Source: Alentia gelatinosa
Taxonomy: Eukaryota > Annelida > Polychaeta > Phyllodocida > Polynoidae
Assembly (NCBI GenBank): GCA_950022655.1
Contig: OX465580.1
Coordinates: forward strand, 121,875,016 to 121,939,015
DNA length: 64,000 bases
Reading direction: 5' to 3'
Below, piece by piece: positions 39,201 through 50,429 of the stretch (position 1 is the stretch's first letter; every line of letters starts with the position of its first letter). The notes beneath the pieces were generated by a model. It had not been told where the DNA came from. It saw nothing but the letters and a program-made list of their open reading frames with translations, and did no database searches. The position numbers and the translations under genes were made by a program.

Positions 39201-42200
39201 CCCATTGACTAGGAGCAAATGGTATGTTCATCATTGATGAATGCGCGTGGAATTTAAAAAGTTATATTGGGTAATATTTAGTTTCAGTCATTTTCTGCAA
39301 CCCACAACTGCATGTCTAGGATTCAATTATATGAAGCACCAGTTGGGCAATGAGGTATTTCGGTTTCTAGTGATCCGTCACGGTCAGCTGGTATAGCTTC
39401 TAAGATACTGAGACATTGGGGATCTGCTTTGTTTGTTTAAATTTGTATGCTTGGGTAGTTTCATGTCCAATATGTTCTATTAGACTTACTTTGGGTTTGA
39501 TCGAATCTATGAGATTAATTTAAGTAGAAATCTCACCCCTACACATTTATCGGGGCGAGAGTGTTTTTTTTATTACTTCCCACACCAAATAGACATGGTA
39601 TGAGAAGGATTGACCTTGGTGTAGCAGTAAATCCACCACTGTTGGGGGTGAAGGAGAAAAGTGGCTGTAGTGGGATTCAAACCCACAAAGTCTGACAAAC
39701 TTGGGATTAAGGGTCCAGTGCTCTTAACATCAGAGCTTACTCCCCATCCTGGTTCCTTTAGTTATCCATGCATGCAAGCATATCCGGCCTGCACCACACG
39801 AAGACAAGGCGACTAAGAGGGTGAACAAATTGATAATTGCTGTCCACCCAAGCAGGCCGCTCTCTGCTCCTTTCCCAATATCACAGTGGTAGCACACAGA
39901 TGGTGAAGGGACAGTTTTTCCAGCACCTGAAAGTCTATATAAGCTTTCCTAACCTAGGCAGCCTATATTTAGTAGAAACCGAACGAGAGTTAGATTTCGT
40001 ATTTATCCTAGCTCGTCTATGCTTTTGCCTTTTACTAAAAGATAAATATTGAGTCAATGACCAACAGAACTTTTTTTCATAGTAGCTGACATCCTGCTCT
40101 CTGATTGGTCAATATTGTTATTACTCTAGTGGCATAAAAAACACTTTATGTCACGGCCTGCCACATAAAATTTCCCTATGTTAAGTCTATGGCGTTTTTT
40201 TTATTAAGGGTAGGATAAAAGTGTGTGCCCCACACTCCAAAAAGTATGGGGACTCAGTAAACCACAACCCATTTAAAAAGAACAAAGACTGCCATATTCC
40301 CCAACCATTGTATACGGACTCAAATCAGTTGTATACGGCCATTAAGCCACATGCTCAAATAGAACTCAAGAGCACTATTGTTATGAGTCGTGAAGAGGCT
40401 GTTGTTAATGTAAGTAGACTATAATGTACTCTTCATCCAGGTATACCACATTGCGTCAAACAATATCCTTTTATCTACGGCAGTACGAGACGGACGATGA
40501 TAAATCAAATTAAATATATCCATCTACTACCAAAAGACCACAAAAGAGACAAACACAATACGGAAAGCAACACACATGCTGGATTATTCAATCGTCAGAC
40601 TCACTACGCCTAAAATTTGAATTTATATATTAGAAATGACTGCATCAAACACGATACACCAATCTGTGCGGACTATCAGGATTGATTTGAACCCTTTAAG
40701 GACGGCCGCCTATGGCAGGACTACAAGCATAGGGACGGCTACTTGTGTCTGTGTATACTTCTAGGGGACGGATGCATTATCCTCTGAATTCTGAATTCGA
40801 TGGTCCATCACGTGATATAACACATCATACATTATACTTAATACTTTTATTGTCTATCATTTATAAATCAAAGATATTATGTTTAATAGACCTACATTCT
40901 GTGTTAATTTCAAATTTATTGATAAGCTATTTAAAAAAAAAAACAATTCCATAAATATCCAGCAAATAATGCCTCAAGGCATCATCCGCCCCCGCTGGAT
41001 GATGAAGGCCAGTCGCCGCTTAAGGCATAATTCGCCGGTAAAGGGTTGATATTAACCGCATTTGAACTGCAAGCCTTCCCGGTGGAAGCAAGCTGGATGT
41101 TTGTTATCGAAGTATGGCGATTGCTTCGGCGAACGTGATCGTGACAGAGGTAAGGGGTAGGATAAAACATACATATGTAATTCTTCGCAGCATGTTTTTC
41201 TTTACTTATATATTAATAACATCTGATAAAATAGCTTTGGAGACTATCACCCTCTTGGCACCGCTTTTGCATTCTTCTGGTGTTGCAAATTAAGATTTCG
41301 CTATGGTGCCACTGTCAGCAACACTGAACGGAATATCAGTTAGTGAAACGCGTTGTTTGTATGCTACGGAGAACAAGCACGACTGAAATTTCAATGAGAC
41401 ACCCAGTCACAGTCAGGTACAGCGGTAGGGCAGGGGGATGTCCAATACATTTAAAATTTATAAAGCTCTTCTGTCCTTTGATGATGCAGCAAACAGGGAT
41501 TAAACGTTTGTGTAATGTGTTAATCAGACACAATTACTTTAGGTTGTTTCCTAATTAACTATCAAAGAAGTAATGGCATGATATTCTCTACTCTGCATTT
41601 ACGCCATGCCGTTGTTTGTCTTAGAGTAAAGTATCCACAGAATTATATAATCGGTCATGATATGACTGGACTGAACACATAAAGAAAACGCCCAAAACAG
41701 AAGAATAAGTCTTTTTTTTCTTAGGTGGGAAGACTAAATTTGAGTTACTCACTGATCCGGAGAAAAAACAGAGGAGTCTAAGGAACACCGGAAGTCTCCC
41801 AATGGTAAGGACAAAAGAAAGGTGGGATGGAATGAAACTTGTACTACCCTTATAATGATTTTTTCCATGAAACTGTTCTAATAGTTAATCAAATGTTAAC
41901 TTTACGATAACTATTTTTAGCTATAGCATGTTTTAGCAGGGGTGTTGGGTATGGCTTTAAGGTGAGGCCCCATATCGTTATAGCTCTATTCAATTTACCT
42001 GGAAGTAGAATTACACCCAATATAGAGTGACATATTGGGTTCAATACAAATATATCCTAGTTTAGGGGTGCATCTAGACTGCAATTCCAGTTGACCTACT
42101 GGTGAATCGAATGATGTCACATGTACCAACGAAGGTAGACTAGAATATTGTATATCAAGAAGTGATCTATTCTTGTTCCGATATAAAACGGTCCCAGATA

Positions 42201-45200
42201 ATGTCGACAAAACCTGCTAATTTCTCTTTGGTCAATAGAAAAGAGAAAAAGAAGTAAATGGTATTATTCCCTAGAACTAATACCACCAGAAACTGCGACA
42301 GAGGAAGGCAAGTATATTTTACGGTATTGAGAATAGAACTCATAGGGTGTCGGTGACGGTCAAAGAGGAGCAACACTGAATGAATAAAAAGAACAGAACT
42401 GGTGATGTAATAGTTCTAAACTAGCGACTTCGTCGATTTCTGAAAATTCCTAATTGCAGTGGTGCCCCGTAGTGGGTGAACAGAGAACAATTGGAAATTC
42501 GTGGTTATCATTTCGTATGACACAGGTATTCTGCCGGCAACCAGCGTAGTAATCTCTTTACTTTCTCTTGAGATTAGCAGATTTAAAAAATACATTTCTA
42601 AACTTTGATTTCGGCATGGCTAGAAATAAATCATAAGAGAAAAAGTATATCTGCCAATAGATCTACAAAAAAGAAGAGCAGATTCTATTTTTTCCCTGCA
42701 CGAGATTCTCACTCTCGTGGCTCTTCAGTCTCCATGCCTAGGTCTGGTTCACTCTGTCGCTATGTGCGGGAGACTCTCCAAGCGGATAGTACAGAAAATT
42801 ACACGTTTTATATGTGGTAGGTAATAAGATGTACGACCATGGAAGCATGGTCATATATTCCTGTTTGCTAATCCCATTCTGGAGTCGTGCTCTACCTTTC
42901 CTGTCCAGTTTCTGCAAATGTAAAAAGCACATAAGGCTACATTGAATTACTAAAGGTATTAATCATTCGGACTTACTTTGTATCTGGATGTCTATGTGCC
43001 CTGCATCTAGCGCCCTCCCTCTCAGGAGATCCTCCAGCTGAGCCTCAACCGACTCCATGGTCTGTAACATATGAAAGGAGTACCATCAAATCCCTTTAAC
43101 AAAACTCGTGGATAGGTAGACATACATGTATATATGCAGATGTATAGATATTTAAACAAATAAGATAAAGACCTGTTATCTGAAAGCCTCATCTTTTAAT
43201 AGTTTTGTCTTGATCCATTTCATTGGCCCAGATAGCTATATGGAGATCTCACTTAAATGAGATAGAAGTAGAATTTCAGGTTTCTAAGTATCAGGCAATT
43301 TTTGGCATCTAACGAATTATGTGGTTTGCTGGGCCATATATTCTTTACATGCTGCTTCTGCTTTTTTTTTTATATAAGTAGAAGGAAACAATGTAGGCAA
43401 TTTATGTGTAGAACCTCCATATGTAATATAAGACATGGGCTAATCGTGATCTTCATTTAAGTACGACAGGGAGTTAAATCGGCTTCTGATCGACTACATG
43501 ACTCTAACATTGACAAACTGACAGGATTGTACACAATTAGCTTGTGGTAAAGGCCCTAAGTAGCTTGGTCGCACAGAAGACATTTTCCACGAACTGTAAT
43601 GTTAGTAGGACAGATTCTATTTTACACAGGAGAAACTTTTATTGACTGACAGGACAATACATGAATTTTCTGGTAGACACTTTCTGGAACTTGAGAGCAG
43701 ACAGTCTTTACATAGTGTACAATGATAGACTTGGCAAATTCCCATTATTCACAGGTGTTTGCTTTGCACCACTGGTATCAGCTCATATCTAAGGTGAGTA
43801 GAGTTCCTTTTTTTATTGTGCTGCATGTGGAACATTGGCCAGAGAATCTAGGAGCTAATGTTATTTCCATTTACAATGGAAGAGTGCGGAATGCCTAAAT
43901 TACTTCATTAAATAAAAGTAAGAGAATATCATAAGAAATTATGTATTTGAGCCATCTGTATTTGATAGAAAATTAAGTATCAAGAATGTTTCAATGAACC
44001 AAGAGAATTAATTTGATAGTCATTCTCAGGTGTCATGAACAGGATTACTTAATGAAACCAATTTCTGGTATTAAAATCAGTGTATACATCCTAATGCATT
44101 AGAAATGTCTCTGAATCAGGTCCTATATGGGTCTGAATATAACAGGTTTAATAATCTGGTCAGTGGATGAAGGTAAGGAGTGTGCGTATGAGAGTAGGGG
44201 AGAGGTGCTGATATGGAGTGACTGGGTTGAGAGTCATGTGCCTACCCTTCCACCAACCTCATACCTCCTTATTGGGTCTGTGTTTCTTTGAAGAGCATAG
44301 TGAATGGTCTCTCCCTTCAGATGTGGAAGATTCAATGCTATACAGTCAGGTGTGTCCCATCGGATTTGAAATGTACATGCATTGTAAAGTGGTAGGAGAG
44401 CAGTGAGCCAGAAATAAAACAGGCTCTTGACTGTAGCTAGTTGGTCAGTAAAGTAGATGGAGTGGTTATGGGAGGGGAGGGGGTGAGGGCTATTCTGGCA
44501 TGACTGTAGAGTGGCTTCAGGTTCAGTGTGTTATACCTAAATCTTTATCTGTCCCTGTCTGTTAGTAAATATGTCTATTTCTCTTTGTTAAAGTCTGTTG
44601 TCTCCAGCTGTATATACTGTGTATACAGCTCTTATACTGTATATATAACTCTCTCTGTTTATATCTTTGTCACTGTCCCTCTCTGTCAATATGTATGTCA
44701 TACTATATCTTTGTCTCTGTACCTGTTGTTTGACATGTATGTTTGAATATTTCACTTTATATATGTCTTTCTGCATCTCTGACTCATTGTCCCTATCTGT
44801 GTATGTCTGACTCTCTGTCCCTGTGTGAGTCTCCCTTCTGTCTCTGTTATCATCTGAATCATTATCTGTCTCTCTGTGACTCCCTCCCTGTCTTCATGAA
44901 AATCGATGATCAAGGGTTTCAGCAAGTCTATGGTCAAGTCTCAGGTGCAAGACTTGATGACAGCGTTGAAGGGAGTAAAACTGGTTTGTCAGGTCCGTAC
45001 AAAGTGGGTCTAAATAAAGTGCATTTAGATGTGTCCCATCAGATCTGACTCTCTGAATACAGTGTATTTGGATGTGTCCCATCAGAATTGAAATGTAGAT
45101 ACCATACTTAGACAATATTATCATCTAATAGTTTCCTTTAGTAGTAGCAGATTACAGTAGCCATAACTAAGTGTTTATCATTTCATGAAAGGATTGACAT

Positions 45201-47360
45201 AGTAAATCCTTTTGTCTTCAAAAAGACTATAAATAAAAATGTCTAATTTTTAGGAACCAAGTCAGTAGTGGGGCAGGTGGTATGGTAAGGCTTGATACTG
45301 GGTCCCTTCTCATTTAACCAGGCCTTTATAGTTGGGACATTGATAATGAAGTGTTAGATTCTCTGCAGTAAGCTGAAAGCCTGTGTGAACATTCTAACCT
45401 CTTGATGACTATATGAGCGTGTTTTCCCGTGCTCAAAAAGGGAAAGCACTCCGATAAGTAGCAATTATGACTTACCAGACATTCTATGATTCTAGCAATA
45501 CCTTACAGAGGTGGATATGATTACCAGGGAAAAGTTTTTATTCTTATCTTTTTGTAATCTTGGTTTCTCGGGGGAACTCAAGAAGATCAGTCTTACCAGT
45601 GTTGTGGAAAACACTGCTCACTCTCTTTGTATCTCTGAGGAATTTCTCCTTACATTTCCTTATCACCTGACAGTGTATTATAAGATGTTTTAGACTGAAA
45701 GGAGTGTTGTATGGCTGGCACACAGGTTCTACTTCGCCTATAAAAATGTACCCATGTGTAAGCTTGTTGTGACCAGTCCGCAGGCATTTCTAATATTTCT
45801 TTATCCTGATTAAGATAAGGGAGCGACTGCCTATTACAATCTGTAACCAGCATGGAAGTACTTGCATTGTGTTTGTACCTTTTGACACAAAACTGACTAG
45901 CTAGAACAACCTTAGTACTGGTCCAGGATTAGTAATGAATAATAAACAATACATAAGAAACATATGTATAAATGTATAGTTACATAGGGCTTTATTGGGA
46001 ATAAAGTAGATTGTCATGTTGGAAGAATTCTTTTACTGATGGTATGATAGCCCATAATTTGTTGTTTCTAGTGCCAATCTAGGCACTTTGTTAGCACTCT
46101 TGCAAGTGCTCTTTGGTCATTGGTTGTAGGTCAGTAAGTGGAAATCCGGCAGCTCCAAAACGCCTATTTAGTGCTTTCTTTGCAGCATGGTCTGCAGCTT
46201 CGTTGCCCTCAATTCCAATGTGGCTAAACCCCCAGCACATTGCCACCTCTTTGTCTTGCTCTTTTTTAACCTCGGTGTGACATGATTTGCTGACCCTGGT
46301 AATAGCGTTCTTTGGATTGTGCTTATTTATGGCTTGTAGACAAGAGTTGGAGTCACCCGATCATGTTGAATTGACACCTTGATTTAAGCCAACGACTGCA
46401 GAAGGGCACGACCCTCCACTGTGAAGATCCTTTTTTCTGCCAAATCGGGCCTTCTTCAAGTTCCCATAAGGTGTGTACATAGCAAACCTGACTCTTTGGC
46501 CAGATACAACACTCTTGGTGAATGCCCGGACAACCAAGGGTCTGGAAACCATTATATGCCCCTGTGGTTTCAATGTTATTGGAGGTTAATTTTATAAGAT
46601 TTAGGACCAAAACCAAAGAATGAAAAAGCATCACAAATCCCCTCCCTGAAACAGAATCAAAAGCGCATTCAAAGTCTATTCCCAGGAGAAAACCGGATGA
46701 ATTATGTGTATTGATATAATCTATGGTGTCTTGTATTGTGTGTATAGGGCTAGCAGCCTCAGGGCAAGGGCTTTAGTAAACAGGTCCTGTGTTGAGGTGA
46801 GTGATTGGGTGCCAGTTCATTATTAGGAGTCTGCTATTTCCTTTTGAAGATTAGGCTAATTTTGCCCCTTCAGTGTTCAGTACAGTTTTTAATCTTTTTA
46901 AATGTATTTCAATTAAATTGTAGTCAGGGATGCCAGTTGTGGCAAGAAAAACAGAGATAATAAAATATTTTTCATCGCAATACAGGGTTTACACATTGCA
47001 TACGCATTGCAGTGAGGAAGCAAGGGATTAAGGGAAAGCTCAGTGGGGAGGTTCAGTTTGGGATCATGGGCTGTGGCTGAATTGGATGATTTAGAAGTTG
47101 GTATGCAATATCACACAAAGGAAAAATTATATTATTCACTATGAAAATTAAAACATGAATTTCAATGGAAATATCTCGTTCTCTACTGTCAAAGGTTCTT
47201 CCTCTGGAACTCTATATCTTCAGCATCTCTAGATATTGTCATACATACATACATACATACATACATACATACATACATACATACATACATACATACACAC
47301 ACACAAACACACAACCACGCACACACACACACACACCCACACACACCTACACACACCTAG

Positions 47361-47395
<35 letters not shown>

Positions 47396-48733
47396 CATAA
47401 ATAGAATACATAGATAGAATAGAATAGAATAGATGTACAATAATTCATAACTGTATCCATAAAAGTTCTGTAGGTTGTTATTCAATAACGATACTGTTAT
47501 ATACACAAAATATATCAGAGTAGGTGAATAAACGCTTACACAGTCCCTATAGTTTCGGGGCTCATGTTGGGGCAGATGCGGATATAGCTCTGAGGTGCTG
47601 TGACCTTGGAGGGTTGTTTCATTATGTGCCTGATAAAAAAGATCTAAACAAGCATTGGTGATATGAGGGTGGTTGGCATTACGGCACTCAGCAGCTATTC
47701 GGTGCGGTCCATGCTGTAGGGCATGTCTATATGAGACATCACAGACGCACAGGCCATACAAACATAACCCTTATAAACCTCATTTTATCCATCCTTACAA
47801 GTATTGCGTCAGATTAAATGGGGAAACTGTTTCAGGAAATTTATACTCACTATGTATTTTAACTTAAGTAAAACTCTGTCGTTCAACGTGTATTTGGATA
47901 AAAGAGAATTCTAATGTTTCATGAAAGCATTATACATCTACACAATTACCCTAACATCATTTTAAAGCTGTGGTTATTTATTGTGCCTATGATTCGGTTG
48001 AGAATGAATAATGCACGGAAAGATACACATCTTGTGAAATTCAGGTATGAATTCCCATTTGAAATATTGGGTGATTTCCAGATATCGTATATTATACATA
48101 AGATCAACATTTGCAATCACAGATAATATATGCAGCTGTCTAGGTATCTAAAGAATACTTTTATGATGATCACCCGATGAAGTGCTATAAATTAGCACGA
48201 AACGTCGTGTTCACCATTGATACCACACATCATACCACCATTGTCATCTTGGTTGCAATACATCATTTTAAATGAAATCAACTGTGTCTGTTTTTTGTGT
48301 GTTTCCTTCACTTTATTTTTATATCTAAAGAATATTCAGACAAATGTTAATTACAATAGGTAATGACCATCTGATTGCATACTGCGTGGCAACCCTCAAA
48401 TATTGGCCATCTAGCAGCAGGGGTTAAATAAACGTTTGCACTCCAACTACCAATGCATTATATTATACCTCTGAATTCGTCATTGTTGTATAAAGTGCGA
48501 GATATCAACCTGCCCTCGGAAATGGCATCTATAAAAGACTCACAACTGGTGAGACATTTAAGGCAAACGTTCATGTGAATTTCCAAGTAAATTCATTTTG
48601 ATACTATACTTGAGCCATCGTTAATATTGGCTGTTACCTGTGCCAGAACTTCTACTGACGCCTGCAGCCTACCGCTTGGCCGACAGTGTCCTTGTGAGCT
48701 GCTCCCAACAGCGTTGATGGTGACAGTATCCAT
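36114..48733 (-). CDS. unrecognised six-exon gene, 248 residues
   Basis: Exon model: 48638-48733, 48510-48538, 47540-47726, 42977-43061, 37365-37570, 36114-36257. Lengths 96, 29, 187, 85, 206 and 144 add to 747 nt, a whole number of codons from ATG to TGA, with every junction in phase and only one open frame in each of the exons I checked (1, 4). Protein starts MDTVTINAVGSSSQG, has a His/Cys/Asn-rich segment (IAAECRNANHPHITNACLDL), a short helix (ESVEAQLEDLLRGRALDAG) and a hydrophobic helical part (AVRLATHVICLINTYIAEQK). No signal peptide or membrane segment. I do not recognise the family. Exon 2 needs an acceptor 7 bp inside a better-looking CAG, and exon 6 has a poor pyrimidine tract, so those two are the weak points. 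It lies head-to-tail upstream of NUDT18. Confidence 0.55.
36258..37364. other. intron of unrecognised gene
   Basis: AT-rich; no supported feature. Confidence 0.4.
37365..37570 (-). CDS. unrecognised gene, exon 5
   Basis: Encodes RLSEINLQCDAADRVPEAVR then LATHVICLINTYIAEQKKVK. GTAAGA donor at 37364. The TAG acceptor abuts a transposon fragment beginning at about 37576, so the intron end is transposon-derived. Confidence 0.65.
37576..37918. mobile_element. composite element (family E, copy 2)
   Basis: Module with CTATGGAGCCTACAG and ending GTAATAAATACAACAT, then hairpin 37793-37916 (ACCATGATTTTGAT against ATCAAAATCATGGT). Tip contains GTAGTTGACACTACGCAATA. One module end is cut off at the exon boundary. 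Confidence 0.8.
38095..38205. repeat. dispersed TTATGAACATTCAT repeat, inverse copy
   Basis: GACCAGTCACACTGCAAGAT...TTGTTTTATCATGAATG...CTTCAGCAAGTCTA order, also seen at 51190-51285 and in part at 44895-44950. Confidence 0.65.
38618..38880. repeat. dispersed repeat, copy of 35835-36085
   Basis: See the matching copy. The upstream 38330-38560 part is rich in AAGATGG/ATGGCGG-like words, as often found at transposon 5' ends. Confidence 0.85.
39497..39762 (-). mobile_element. tRNA-derived SINE with type II (long variable arm) head
   Basis: On the minus strand the head has an A-box-like TAAGCTCTGATGTTAAGAGC, a long variable arm (AGT...ACT stem) and a B-box GGGTTTGAATCCC. This fits derivation from a tRNA of the Leu/Ser type. 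The body (39497-39660) is shared with 13727-13872. The head is too degenerate for a working tRNA: no matching 5' acceptor strand was found. Confidence 0.8.
39971..40217. mobile_element. family A module, copy 6, with hairpin remnant
   Basis: GAAACCGAACGAGAGTTAG (one hairpin arm) at about 39976-39994, then a module from TTTATCCTAGC at 40002 to GGGTAGGATAAA at 40217 with TATGTTAAGTCTATGG. Confidence 0.75.
40218..41723. other. intron of unrecognised gene
   Basis: A lone GGGGTAGGATAAA at 41155-41167 marks the end of another family A module whose other end I cannot place (perhaps near 40980). Otherwise nothing. Confidence 0.4.
41724..41804 (+). other. orphan exon-like segment, plus strand
   Basis: T-rich TTTTTTTTCTTAG acceptor, open frame GKTKFELLTDPEKKQRSLRN, GTAAGG donor. 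No partner exon found on the plus strand nearby, and it lies antisense within an intron of the unrecognised gene. Could be a chance cryptic exon. Confidence 0.3.
42606..42790 (+). repeat. dispersed repeat, copy of 17581-17785
   Basis: Inverse match to 17581-17785 (AGATTCTCACTCTCG, TCTTCAGTCTCCA, GGGAGACTCTCCAAGCGGAT). Encodes WLEINHKRKS at its start. Confidence 0.65.
42977..43061 (-). CDS. unrecognised gene, exon 4
   Basis: GTTACAG acceptor and GTAAGT donor are both strong. Only frame 0 is open, giving TMESVEAQLEDLLRGRALDA then GHIDIQIQ. Exits with one base, which fits exon 5. Confidence 0.65.
43062..45559. other. intron of unrecognised gene
   Basis: 44530-44890 is degenerate CTGTCTCT/TATATCT low-complexity sequence. 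The rest shows no supported gene or element. Confidence 0.45.
45560..46870 (-). pseudogene. decayed LINE with RT, RNase H and C-terminal tail
   Basis: Frames broken by shifts, but in order on the minus strand: HTIQDTIDYINTHNSSGFLL then GIDFECAFDSVSG (RT motif A, about 46640-46760), then VAMCWGFSHIGIEGNEAADH (RNase H DEDD-type motif, about 46190-46250), then RTGHNKLTHGYIFIGE (typical post-RNase H tail, about 45740-45790) ending at TAA near 45560. RNase H plus an RTGH tail points to the I/Jockey group. Non-functional. Confidence 0.85.
47240..47400. repeat. (CATA)n-(CA)n-(TA)n compound microsatellite
   Basis: ACAT units to about 47295, then mixed CA repeats, then TA to 47396. Confidence 0.95.
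47540..47726 (-). CDS. unrecognised gene, exon 3
   Basis: Encodes HALQHGPHRIAAECRNANHP then HITNACLDLFYQAHNE to PRNYRDC. CATATAG acceptor, GTAAGC donor. 62 codons after one base. Confidence 0.6.
48158..48321 (+). mobile_element. 164-bp insertion with 13-bp target duplication and hammerhead-like motif
   Basis: TATCTAAAGAATA at 48145-48157 and 48322-48334. The insert opens with the hammerhead-like fold at 48168-48212 and has no poly(A). Best explained as a severely 5'-truncated Penelope-like element or a retrozyme-like element. Inserted in an intron of the unrecognised gene. Confidence 0.75.
48168..48212 (+). ncRNA. hammerhead-ribozyme-like motif (type I)
   Basis: GATCAC (stem I), CCGATGA core with U4 changed to C, one extra A, stem II GTGCT/AGCAC with a 7-nt loop, GAAA core, palindromic ACGT around the minimal stem III, cleavage-site GTC, then GTGTTC pairing back to GATCAC with one U-U. 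The ACGT palindrome is the arrangement described for dimeric hammerheads of Penelope elements. The core substitution makes self-cleavage doubtful. Confidence 0.7.
48510..48538 (-). CDS. unrecognised gene, exon 2 (micro-exon)
   Basis: Encodes SFIDAISEG plus two bases of an Arg codon. Phase requires the acceptor TTGTGAG at 48539-48545 rather than the CAG 7 bp upstream; with the latter, exon 1 would not join in frame. Confidence 0.4.
48638..48733 (-). CDS. unrecognised gene, exon 1 (start codon)
   Basis: 32 codons MDTVTINAVGSSSQGHCRPS to EVLAQ, then CAG|GTAACA donor. The other two frames have stops. Confidence 0.55.
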
Positions 48734-49740
48734 TAGGCAGTGTCTAAGCTATGCGGAAGTAGAACGCACCATATACACTGCAAGCTTTCCCAGCTCATTG
48801 ATTTATCCCAAACCTCAGAGCTTATAGAGTCCACCCAACATACATAGGGTTGTTAAAGAAAGGGTCAGTGAAGTGCACACTACTACGGGTTGGTGCCGCT
48901 TCGGTGTCATCCTGATGAGAAACTGTACCTCTGAGGCATTCCAAATACCGAAAGTGATAAGTCATGTGAAGGATTGGCAGTGAACAGTAGGCAAGTGTGG
49001 TCGCGGTAGCTCCACTATTCACAAAGCTGTGTGTGTTTGGGATGATACGAAAGGAACCACAGCGGGTGACCAATTTTAATTATGACGAGGAAGCCATGAA
49101 GCCTCCCGCGCGTCCGTTTGAATCATGTCATGATTACAGATTGGTTTTGAAAGGACGGGCATGTGTATAATTAGAGGATAATCGCCGGGATCATATTGAT
49201 CCGATTTAGTATCAAATACAAATCCTGTGATAAGGTTAAAGGTCAATCCAGAAGGAATACAAATTTACAAGGCATTAGGCACAAATCATTAGGGAAATAT
49301 TTTATCGAAAGCCTCTTCCCCCCTCCCCATTGATAGCTTTAAGCTATATAAACTATATAAGCTGCCATGTAATTTGTAATAGTATATATATATATGTACA
49401 TGTATTTGGAATGTGACCATAGAATCATGATCATAATACGAACCCTCGTATCCGAATGGACGTACTTTAAGCAGCTCTTTAGGGAGTGGACGATCAACCT
49501 CTCATGACAAAGAGAAATGCCCGCACATTCCTATGACTGTCAGTAATGCGACTGATAAGAATATTTCCTTTCGTCAACAAGGTACAAAGATGAAAGGCTA
49601 TAGGGAAGGGAAGAAAGAGATACTTTACAGATAAAAGGAATATGAAATAAGAGACCACCCTTCTTATTTCTGAAGGCGCGCACACTACTTAGTTACTTTT
49701 CCAGGACTGATTTTACAATATAGAAACATATCTTACTCAC
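48734..49740. other. upstream of unrecognised gene
   Basis: Presumed promoter and upstream intergenic DNA; no core promoter motif I can defend. Confidence 0.4.
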
Positions 49741-49744
49741 AAAT

Positions 49745-50195
49745 TACTCTCTCTCTCTCTCTTTCTCAGCAAGACGCACACACGCAGCTCGACGCTGGGA
49801 AGGATACTACCCAGGGATGAGCCGATCTCACGGGAAAGCTTAGCCGTCACCTACCTGCTGACGTTAATAATGCGTCGGCGATTAACCCAATTCGGTACCT
49901 GGCGAACCCACTCTGGCCCAGAGAGGTGCACACGACCCGAAGGCGCGCCTACGTGCGTGGGTTCAGCTGAGGGTGGGAAAGGGGGCGTGGTGACAACGGT
50001 CTCAAGACCCGGGAAGATATGGAAGGAGATGCACGGACACCACGCTCAGCGTCCAACCCGAACGCGCGCCGCTGGAGCATGCGCACTGCGTCGATGTACG
50101 CGTCGCCACAGCGTCTCCGTGCGCGCGCACGCTGATGTGGGAATGGTAGAGTCAAGATGTCGCTGAGACGCCAAGAGAAGGCATTGGTGGGGGTC

Positions 50196-50255
<60 letters not shown>

Positions 50256-50270
50256 GTTTGCGGTAGGTAG
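49745..50270. other. CpG-rich segment with flanking (CT)n and (TG)n
   Basis: CT repeat at about 49748-49770; then strongly CpG-rich sequence to about 50160; then (TG)n 50203-50260. Possibly a CpG-island-like regulatory region about 1.1-1.4 kb upstream of the unrecognised gene. Open frames here look like GC-rich noise. Confidence 0.4.
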
Positions 50271-50429
50271 AAAGTAGGATGGGGATACGGCTGAGGGAGG
50301 GGGGCACGCTCGCTTGCTTGATGGCCAGCTGGGTAACGTTCCACCTGCAGGGTGGGAGGCATCAGTGGAGGACAGCTCACCTGGAGACTAGCGTCTTCAA
50401 ACGAAGCGCCACATTAGCAGCGACTACGG

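Noticed and set aside
39670..39760. Functional tRNA gene
   Set aside because: Head is degenerate, lacks a paired acceptor stem, and is joined to a SINE body present elsewhere.
42860..42911. Minus-strand exon beginning KLDRKGRARLQNG after TTTGCAG
   Set aside because: Good acceptor, but joined to exon 4 of the unrecognised gene it hits a stop after six codons; exon 4 instead joins exon 5 in phase.
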